NCBI RefSeq assembly: GCF_019649055.1 | Contig: NW_026570457.1 | Coordinates: forward strand, 1-64,000 | Direction: 5' to 3' | DNA length: 64,000 nt | Source of the DNA: Paramacrobiotus metropolitanus | Lineage: Eukaryota; Tardigrada; Eutardigrada; Parachela; Macrobiotidae | In this document: positions 53,522 through 61,320 of the stretch, piece after piece | Position numbering within the stretch: the stretch's first letter is position 1 | Layout: each line of letters starts with the position of its first letter | Notes under the pieces: model-generated | Seen by the model: the letters and a program-made list of their open reading frames with translations, nothing else | The model's database searches: none | What the model was told of the DNA's origin: nothing | Made by a program: the position numbers and the translations under genes

Positions 53522-55162
53522 TTGGAACCCGGAGGCTTAACGGATGAGGCCCGAGTCGGGTCTCTCCGAGCGGTCGGATGGAAGCAGACGACCAGAATGC
53601 GTCGTCCAGTACCGAAGAATACTCCGCTTCAAGGATGCAAAGTCATCACCAACTGGAATGACCTCGCAACCGCAGATGTTCGCATAATTAACGTCATCGT
53701 ACCGGACGATCCGGGCTCACAAGGCGAGTCGAGGGTCGGAACCGCAAGGGTACGAGTAACCGGAACAGCCGAACCGGAGGCTTCGGGTTCACAAGGCGAA
53801 CCCGAGGATGAAGAAGAGAAACCCATGGAGTCCAATAAGGAACTACGCAGACTGCAGCTCCGGGACCCTTACCTCCGGAAACTGATCGATGAAATGGAGA
53901 ATCAAGATCAGCTGGACCACAAGTCCCGGCTACTGGAACATTACCAGATGAGCGGAGGCGTACTTTACCGCTTGACCACCTATAACACCAAGCTGGAACG
54001 GCGCTTTGTGGTCCCGCTCTTCATGCGAAAAGGCATCATCCGGGCACTTCATGACGGAAAGACCGGCAACCACTTCGGTCGTGTGAAGACTCTGGAGGCA
54101 GCGAAGCTCCGGTACTACTGGGATCGGATGCTGACCGACGTCCACGACTATGTGGATAACTGCCCCCGGTGTACCCTGGTGAACAAGCCCCGGACCAAAC
54201 CACCCGGTAAACTCCAGAAGATGGAGGTCGGAGAACCCTGGTTCCGCGTATATGCGGACTTTAAAGGACCCTTACCTCGGACAGAGACAAAGGGATACCA
54301 GTATATTGCGGTCATCACCGACCAGTTCACCAAGTTCACCATCGCCCGAGCAACCAAGACAAACTCTGCAAAAGAGTTCGAAAAATTCTTTGTGGAAGAT
54401 GTCCTGCTTAAGTACGGCATGCCGACCCACCTTCACACCGATCAAGGATCCCACTTTACGGCTAAGACCTTCGCCAAGGTGGCTAAGATCTTTGGAATCC
54501 AGCATACATTCGGAACAGCCTACCACCCAGAAGGACAAGGCCAAGTTGAACGTTCCATGCAGACGATATGGGACGGAATCAGGAAGTATTGCGACGCTAA
54601 GGATGGTCACAGATGGCACCGAGCCCTGCAATATGTGGTATGCGGAATCAACCGAGCAAAACACGCGACCACCGGGTTTTCACCCTACTATATGCTGTAC
54701 GGACGGCAGATGACCATACACCAGGATGTCATCACCGGAACCAATGCACCGGAGCAGTACACTGATAAGGAGCAGTACATCCGACGGATGAAAGAACGGC
54801 TCCAGCGGGCACATGACATCGCAAAGACGAATATCGACGAAGCGTTCGAAAAGAGTGCCGAAATCTACAATAAGAAGAAGTCAAACCCGGACTTCCGAAA
54901 AAGAGACCTAGTCCTGGTGGAGTATCCCAATAAGGATCCCACCAGGAAGGAACGATACGATGGTGTATGGACTGTTCTTGACCATCGCGGACCCAACAAC
55001 CTTTGGCTCCGAAATGTCGATACCGGAAAGGAAGATGTCGTCGCGGTGGATCGCTGTAAGCACCACCCAAGCAACAAGCGCCGACGAATAACCCGGTCAT
55101 ACGTCAGAAGCGACCCGAGGGAACCACGGATAACAACCTTGCAACGGTGCCAGACCCCATGA
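53522..55162 (+). CDS. Integrase of element 2
   Basis: Zinc-binding N-terminus (ALHDGKTGNHFG, then NCPRCTLVN), DDE core (D in VYADFKGPLPRT, D in HLHTDQGSHFT, E in GQGQVERSMQTI) and a C-terminal part ending in an SH3-like segment (RKRDLVLVEYPNKDPTRKER, GVWTVLDHRGPNNLWLRNVD). No chromodomain was recognised. The first 90 residues are a linker. A long hairpin of the CAAYA family (54912-54947) lies inside the C-terminal coding part. Confidence 0.9.
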   Translation: MEPGGLTDEARVGSLRAVGWKQTTRMRRPVPKNTPLQGCKVITNWNDLATADVRIINVIVPDDPGSQGESRVGTARVRVTGTAEPEASGSQGEPEDEEEKPMESNKELRRLQLRDPYLRKLIDEMENQDQLDHKSRLLEHYQMSGGVLYRLTTYNTKLERRFVVPLFMRKGIIRALHDGKTGNHFGRVKTLEAAKLRYYWDRMLTDVHDYVDNCPRCTLVNKPRTKPPGKLQKMEVGEPWFRVYADFKGPLPRTETKGYQYIAVITDQFTKFTIARATKTNSAKEFEKFFVEDVLLKYGMPTHLHTDQGSHFTAKTFAKVAKIFGIQHTFGTAYHPEGQGQVERSMQTIWDGIRKYCDAKDGHRWHRALQYVVCGINRAKHATTGFSPYYMLYGRQMTIHQDVITGTNAPEQYTDKEQYIRRMKERLQRAHDIAKTNIDEAFEKSAEIYNKKKSNPDFRKRDLVLVEYPNKDPTRKERYDGVWTVLDHRGPNNLWLRNVDTGKEDVVAVDRCKHHPSNKRRRITRSYVRSDPREPRITTLQRCQTP

Positions 55163-55253
55163 GGGTCGGCCCGCTCGCAACACCCGGGCCCGAAAGGCTG
55201 AATTAGCCGAAGAAAAGCCTGAAGAATCGGCTAAAGACCCTAAGCAACCGGAC

Positions 55254-55877
55254 TTGACGTCGGTGCAGGACCCCGATAAGGGTAGGCCCGGCAAACCAAG
55301 TCCGGTCGCCAACCTTGGACCGGAGAAGCCGAAAGGTAAACGAGGCCGACCGAGGAAGAAGCCCCCGTCGGACTTCGAAACACCAGCCCTGCAAGAATTG
55401 CAGAAGCAGGCCATCATAGAAGATGAAATTGCGGCTACACTTGGGCAACCGGTGGACTTAGCCAAATCACCCAAATCAGCCGAGGCTACCCCGGATAAGC
55501 CGGAAGACATAGCCAAGAAGCCTAAGGCTACCTCGAAGAAGTCGAAGGAGCCCAAATCACCAAAGGAAAAACCGGCCAAAGAGAAGAAACCGGTGAAGAA
55601 GCGGGAAAAGAAGCAACCCGACACACCCGCCCCGGTCGCATCGACCAGTAACCAGGCTGAACCCCCGACTCCGAAGCGAAAGTATGGGACAGCAAAGAAG
55701 CCCAAGCTAACAGTCCAAGAAGTGCTTGAAGAGGCTCAAGAAGCCGAAGACGAAGCCCACAAGGACATCCTCGACAGAATTGCCGAGGGACGGGCTGAAC
55801 CCGCAACTAAAGTTAAGAAGCCAAAGGCTCGAAAGGTTCCCACCTCGGTGGTTGAACCTCGGCCACAGGCCAACTGA
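55254..55877 (+). CDS. Lys/Pro-rich frame with AT-hook-like motif, element 2
   Basis: 207 codons after integrase, very rich in K, P, E and A. Near the start is GKRGRPRKKPPSDF, which matches the AT-hook core GRP flanked by basic residues. Repeated KKxK, KEKPAKEKKPVKKREKK segments follow. It may be the C-terminal tail of integrase (after a frame change around 55160-55250) or a separate protein. A DNA-minor-groove-binding tail could tether the integration complex to chromatin; this is inference. Confidence 0.6.
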   Translation: MTSVQDPDKGRPGKPSPVANLGPEKPKGKRGRPRKKPPSDFETPALQELQKQAIIEDEIAATLGQPVDLAKSPKSAEATPDKPEDIAKKPKATSKKSKEPKSPKEKPAKEKKPVKKREKKQPDTPAPVASTSNQAEPPTPKRKYGTAKKPKLTVQEVLEEAQEAEDEAHKDILDRIAEGRAEPATKVKKPKARKVPTSVVEPRPQAN

Positions 55878-58800
55878 AATGAAATCCGCCGGTAGCCGGA
55901 CCCCAAAAGGGACACGGCTCAGCATAAGACCGGTAAATGTACACCCTTACGTTCCCAATAGGGACCTGGACAAATCTTTCCGAGACCGGAGAAACCGGAC
56001 CCCCGGACAGCATTCCACCCGGAACTTGTCACGGCAGCCTGCTACTGGCCGGACCCTCAATAAGGGATACGGCAACTGAAATCCATCTCATGACGCTGGC
56101 AGCACACCCTCAACGGGACACGAAACCCAATAGGTTCCCCAACAAGCACCTGACACCCCCAGTCAGCTTATCGGTAGCAACGAGGCTACCCCCGGTACAA
56201 CCTTCGATGGCGGTAGTGACCCCAATAGGGTTGACCCCACCTCTTCAAATAAAGCCAACTGGCCCGTACCATCGCTCGGAGAATCGCGCCGACGGACGAA
56301 GGCTAGCCATCAAGGACGATCGGAGGCTCAGCATGGGCCCGGTAAGCTTGGACACCAGCAAACCCCCGATGAACTAGGACTCACCGGTAGCCGGACCCCA
56401 ATAGGGTTAGGCTTACCATAAAACCGGTCAAGAAGGACATGACGACGTCTCCAATATAGCCGTTGACGAACTTCACCCGGACAGACTGGAAGGGAAGTAT
56501 CGCAGATCGCGTTAACCACGTTCTGCTACCCGTTCGGACCCTCAATAAGGGATACGACGGTAGAACGCTCGCAGACCGCGGAAACTACATCTTTTACACG
56601 ACCGGACCCTCAATAAGGGATACGGTGGGTTAACTCACCCGGTACTATGTCCAACGAACCCTATGGAACGGACTCCCCGGATTGACCCGGCAACTACGAG
56701 TGAAGCCGTCGGAATTTCAGTGCTCGCACCGTACCGGAACGTCTTCCGCGGTTTCCCCCGGACAGAATCCGTCAGAACTTTCGGATCCTCCGGCACCAAC
56801 AACCTTCATGGCTCAACCTTCGTGTCCTTAACCACATCTGCTACCAACATCGCAGATCGCGTCTTCAACCACGATCAACTACCATCACCGGCCCAGAACG
56901 GAGCCTTTACCCGAGCCAATACTGTCCAAGACCGCAGACCGCGGCTTTCAACCACATCAAGGATCATCATCGAACCCAACAGGCCCGGCATCAACCCTCT
57001 CAACATTGCCCAATAGGCGACCGGAGACGAAAATAAGGGTTGTTGCCCGGACAGATCGTCCTGCAGACTGTAACCACGACTGGCCTGTGGACTTTAAACC
57101 AGCCAACACGGATGCCAGCAAACTCTAACTTGGCAGCCGAATCTAACCCTGGGATTCAACCTTTGGGCCCTGGAATCGACTTCAGAGTCCGGCTTCAACC
57201 CTTCCAATGTTGCCCAATAGGCGACAGAGGTGTAAAACAGGGTTTTTGCCCGGACATAATGTTAAGCAAACATGATTTGAAGCAGAATACAAACCTACCA
57301 TCGGACTCTAGCTTCGTAGCCGAGGTTGCCACTGGACTTCAACTTTTCAACCGAGGCTAACCCTCGGATTGGACCCTCGAGGCCTGGCTCAGCCCGGTCT
57401 ATGTTACCCAATAGGTGACTGGACACGAAATCACGGGTTTTGTCCGGATGAAAACCTCGGAGCATCGAGGAGGAACCCCCGAACCAACTGGGGGCCGGAC
57501 CTTGCCCGGAGATATACCTTTTATCGGATCAACAGGGCTCAGACCCTGCCCAGAAGCCTAATACCCCGGTAGCAACCCTACCCTCAGCACCCAATAGGTG
57601 CTAAAGGATGACTTAAAGGGTTCTGCCCGGATGGATCCTTTATCAAACCGTTGACCATGGCTCGCCTTGGACTTAGAATCATCATCCGAGGCTGCCAACG
57701 GACTTAAACTTTTGACCGGGGCTACCCTCGGGTTTGACCCCTCGGACCCCGGATTTGACGTCAGAGTCCGGCATTAACCCTTCCAATGTTGCCCAACAGG
57801 CGACAGAGGACAATTATGGGGTTTTGCCCGGACAGGACCTTCAACCGACCCAGTAACAATGACTCTAATATGGCAGCCGAAGATCCCACCGGACTTTAAC
57901 TTTGAAGCCGAGGCTGCAATTGGACTTTAACTTTTTCACCGAAGATGAACCTCGGATTGGACCCTTGGAGTTCGGCATTAACCCTCCCGATGTTGCCCAA
58001 TAGGCGACAGAGGACCATAACAGGGTTTTTGCCCGGACAAGGTATCTAGCGCATCGCGTAACCACGATCTGCCAAAGCAGCCACGGATCCCATCGGACTT
58101 TACCTCAATAACCGAGGCTGCGATTGGACTTCAACTGTCTGACCGAGGCTGACCCTCACATACCGAGGTTACCCCGGATCAGACCCTTCAAAGCCTGACA
58201 TCAACCGGTCCAAGTTGCCCAATAGGCGACAGGACGCAAAATTACGGTTTTTGTCCGGACGAAACCTTTGAAAACCGGTACTTTACCGGATAATTCGCCC
58301 GTAAGAAGACCCAATAGGTCTTATTCCTAACCCAGAGAGGATGCATCATGGCTTTCGCGGATCGCGACGGTGCCTCTCCATTCACCTGACCTTTTGAACC
58401 CCTGTAACGGAGGTTCCATTCAACTTTAACCGGAGGATTCCCGGTCGGAAGTGAGTTTCAAGCCCGTTTCTCACCCGGCTACGGTGATTCCACCATCTTA
58501 CCCGAAGTCAACCGGTCGGAAGTAGGCTTAAGCCCGGCCTACTTGACCCTATACTGAAGTTTTACCGGTATCATCGGGTATCCCGAGAACCGATGCCTCG
58601 GACTCGGATGACAGGATAACTGTTGGACAGGAGACCCAGGAAACGGACGTCGTCCGTGTCGGAATAAGCCCCGGATCAAAGACCCGGACCAAAGACTTTG
58701 ATATTTTTTTTTAACTTTCTTTTAACCTTGAAATGATGTTTATTTAGAATTTAACTTGAGAGAGAGAGATTGATGTTTTATTTTTATTTTCGCCGTTACG

Positions 58801-59034
58801 GATCGTCATCAACAGAAGCCTACACCGGTCCAACAAGAAACCCGACCGACCTCCGGATTTCTGCCGTGAGTTGTATCGCCACCACGGGTCCGGAGGAGAA
58901 CGCGTGACCGGAGAGACCCACACCGGACACCCCGAGGCGCAGCCACCGACCCCAATAGGGTCGTGTGCGGAGCGGGCACTGGGACGGTATGAGACCGGGT
59001 CCTTCGCAGGGGCTCGGACTCCCGCCCAGAGGCA
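55878..59034 (+). other. 3' non-coding region of element 2 (3.1 kb)
   Basis: No long frame. It contains 18 of the 33 hairpins and the ~200-bp tandem array at 56980-58330. Three hairpins (56048, 56526, 56601) share GGACCCTCAATAAGGGATAC. A purine-rich stretch just before the 3' LTR (CCCAGAGGCA) is a poor polypurine tract, so the plus-strand primer site is uncertain. Confidence 0.7.
56980..58330 (+). repeat. Degenerate ~200-bp tandem array, about seven units
   Basis: Each unit has a hairpin of the form TTGCC-CAAYA-GGCGA and, 15-40 bp later, GGGTTTTTGCCCGGAC, followed by stretches such as GGACTTTAACTT, CCGAGGCT and ACCCTCGGA. Hairpin spacing is 202, 195, 183, 201, 204 and 217-223 bp (57006, 57208, 57403, 57586, 57787, 57991, 58208/58214). 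Units are diverged, so the array is not recent. Confidence 0.8.
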
Positions 59035-59407
59035 TGTCAGGCCGGTCGCTATGGCAGCCTACGAGATGGCAGCCAGCGACAGCCCTGCTTCCGGTGTGCT
59101 GACTGAGACACACGGAGTCGCACTCGCTATCGTACGCCGTATCGGCCTCGACTCAGGCTCAGCTACGCCTTGCCACACCTACGGCTTTACGTCTCGGCCA
59201 ATCAGCGTTCGTTCGCTCGTGTTGGATTTGCCCAGTGCCGCAGATAGGCATTTTCTATGTTACGGCTCATTCAGCCGCTTATTCCAGTTTAGTCATGATT
59301 TTCTCTCACGCTGGCCACTTGCCATGCGTTATGCCCATGCTTTACTGCTGTACACAATAAAGCCTCATTACTCACTATCGTGAGCCCTCTGTGTTGTGCT
59401 GCTGATA
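59035..59407 (+). repeat. 3' LTR of element 2
   Basis: 373 bp, starts TGTCAGGCCGG, ends GCTGCTGATA, followed by the GTTG target duplication at 59408-59411. Confidence 0.92.
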
Positions 59408-59411
59408 GTTG

Positions 59412-59940
59412 GAGTTAGGAAGTGGATCGAACGCGTTGAACGGTGGCTAATGGGAAAATTGCGCAAAACGCTACACAATGCCTGCCACACAACGACCGTT
59501 GAATAGCGTTCGAAAGTTCTTGTGTTTTGGTAACACTGATTAGCCCGTTTAATACTGATATAATTCTTTTGGAGTTCCAATCCACGCATTTTCCTGATTT
59601 TTCCTCCCGTGTACAGCAGATTTTCCATGTCAGTTTATTTAGTTTAAAAATTTTAAGCGCAAACTTTGACTTTTTTTTACTAACGGTGTTGCTTTTCCCC
59701 CTTATAAAAGATCTGCTCGACAAACTTTTAATTTTTGACAACATCACAATTTGCAAGTCTGGCGGACTCGTTATCTGCGTTACATGATTTCCTTCTGATT
59801 GGCCGTCATTTTTGCTGTTGTGCGGCGTGCTGCGGTTGCGCACTTCCAATATTGGCCACGGTTCAATTCGTTCGATCGACTTCCGACTCCAAACATTCTA
59901 CTTACACCTGTTTCGCCGCCTCACTATTATTCTAATTAGC
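59412..59940. mobile_element. Inverted-repeat element interrupted by element 2
   Basis: The right arm (about 59828-59935, with GTTGCGCACTTCC, GTTCGATCGACTTCC and CACCTGTTTCGCCGCCTCAC) is the inverse of a left arm split in two: 42630-42670 (GTGAGGCGGCGAAACAGGTG) before the left LTR and 59412-59470 (GGAAGTGGATCGAAC, TTGCGCAA) after the right LTR. Rejoined, the arms are about 100 bp and the element about 570 bp. No coding capacity, so a MITE-like element. Confidence 0.75.
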
Positions 59941-60192
59941 TGAAAAACAGTAATTTTTAATTTCGAAAGGGGTAATTTCAAATTTCCGCTTCCAGGACAT
60001 CCTTGAAATCTACTCAATTTTTCAAAATAATTCATAAAAAAGTTCAGCTTCAAGACAATCTTGGTTTGACTTAAAATTCCTATGTTAAAAACATTGCTCT
60101 TTCAAGCGAAACTAAGATGACGACAATCATGCACTGGGCGGACCCAGCGCACCATCGTAAACCAGACCGCCATTTTCTTGAGCCACCCGGTA

Positions 60193-61320
60193 CGATCTAG
60201 GGACATGTCCTATCTAGGGACACGGGTTAGGACAAACTGGATCAGCTAAATAACGCTGTCGTGCAAGTACAATCATACATCTAATACCGTGGTTGCTATG
60301 TAACGTACGATGCCCGGTACAGCACCGCAGTACGAAACTCCTGCGCATAGCCACTTCGCGTTTGCAGCGAGCCTTTCCAATCACAGCTTGAGCTAGGGTA
60401 GCTCTTGCTTAAGTGCAGCGGTTGCGCTCCGGAGATTGCAACCGTATAGGTGACATTGACGGCAGAATGTGTTAAAAAAGTAGAAGTTGAAATCGAACGT
60501 TCTATTTAGCAGTTTCATCGAAAATACCGGTAACAGCATCGACTGCATCGTTATCGCTTATATGCGACCGTGGATGGTATATACAGAACAGTAACGGAAC
60601 TGCTTACGTTAGTGATTCAATAATAACCGCTGTTTCCGAGGTTTTTACTGTTACGATCTAAAATTAATACACTTTCCAAATTCCAAATGTGGATCTGTCT
60701 AAAGACATTGCCGCATTTAAACGCAACGGCAAGTTGGCAACAACGGGAAATGGATGGGCGCAGGCACAGCACATACGGCAGTCATCTGCCCACAGGCGGC
60801 GGTTTGAACCCTATGTTTGCACTTCCAGTTCCGACCGTTTTTCATCGCTCCTACTTCATCGCTTCAGTAGTAATCGCTCTGTACTCTTGATTAAAAGCGG
60901 TGCCCGTTTTACGGTTTACGGCTGACTTCGCCGACTCACTAATGTGAGTCGGCGAAGTCAGCCGACTCACATTAGTGTGAATATTAATGTGAACAAAACT
61001 CGGGAGCTATTTTTCCAGCTGTTTATCAAGTTACTCAAGTATTTCGATATGTTTTCAAGTCAGTCTGGAACGATGTCATTATTGCTGCACTGAGGGCATT
61101 TCACAATTTATCGAATCGACGATTAACATACTCAGTACGTTTTGAGAAAACTATCTGACACGTTTGGCTGTTGGCTGTTGCTGATAATTGTGCATCCGAC
61201 TTTTTGTTGCAGAGGGGGAAATCCAAATTCATCCCCGTTAGGGAATGAATTTGGATTTTTCATTGCTGTGTCTGCACTGAATTGGAACTCATTTTGACTA
61301 TCTTTGTGCGTGTTAGCTGA
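60193..61320. other. Intergenic upstream of copy I
   Basis: No supported gene. Holds the perfect hairpin at 60920-60963. A second weak inverse pair, AATCCAAATTCATTCCC-like, occurs near 61218-61260. Confidence 0.4.
60920..60963. repeat. Perfect 20-bp hairpin with TAAT loop
   Basis: Arms GGCTGACTTCGCCGACTCAC and its exact inverse, loop TAAT. Directly after it, GACTCACATTAGTGTG repeats part of the loop-proximal sequence in altered order. The perfect pairing implies a recent origin. Confidence 0.85.

Larger units (their letters stand above)
44357..58965. repeat. Dispersed family of CAATA/CAACA-loop hairpins (at least 33)
   Basis: Each consists of an inverted stem around a loop CAATA, CAACA or a close variant; the shared core is CCCAAYAGG. 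Positions: 44357-44371, 44406-44424, 44518-44538, 45172-45190, 45913-45930, 46402-46442, 46613-46634, 46647-46680, 47505-47521, 48102-48123, 48578-48595, 49525-49549, 50483-50498, 50998-51012, 54912-54947, 55149-55170, 55894-55919, 55951-55965, 56048-56073, 56122-56137, 56212-56236, 56386-56417, 56526-56563, 56601-56626, 57006-57020, 57208-57226, 57403-57419, 57586-57602, 57787-57805, 57991-58009, 58208-58235, 58306-58322, 58944-58965. Stems are 4-16 bp, differ between sites and pair within each site (GGTCCC/GGGACC, GGCTCC/GGAGCC, AGTGCC/GGCACT, AAGACC/GGTCTT). I noticed none outside element 2. Confidence 0.85.
42671..59407 (+). mobile_element. Element 2: very long (16.7 kb) Ty3/gypsy-class LTR retrotransposon
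   Basis: LTRs of 371 and 373 bp, 98-99 percent identical by eye, flanked by GTTG target duplications (42667-42670 and 59408-59411). Order: leader, two gag-side frames, gag capsid and zinc knuckle, protease, RT-RNaseH, integrase, a Lys-rich frame with an AT-hook-like motif, then 3.1 kb of non-coding DNA with tandem repeats. Modules lie in several frames with stops or shifts between them (for example near 45009, 46870, 47830, 52150-52230 and 53519), so this copy as read is broken. No env was found. Base composition is GC- and CpG-rich with CCGGA everywhere, unlike the AT-rich host flanks. Most Ty3/gypsy elements are 5-9 kb. Confidence 0.92.
41940..60190. mobile_element. Mariner-like element split by nested insertions
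   Basis: CCGGGTGGCTGAAGAAAATG at 41940 and the inverse (one mismatch in the first 28 bases) ending at 60190 are both flanked by TA (41938-41939 and 60191-60192). Removing the LTR element and its 4-bp duplication leaves about 1.5 kb, the size of an autonomous Tc1/mariner. No intact transposase frame was seen. The ends resemble those of the element at 741-1461 (CTGGGTGRCTGAACAAAATG), so both belong to one broad family. Part of the interior (42330-42445 and 60030-60125) also shows a diverged direct repeat. Confidence 0.6.
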
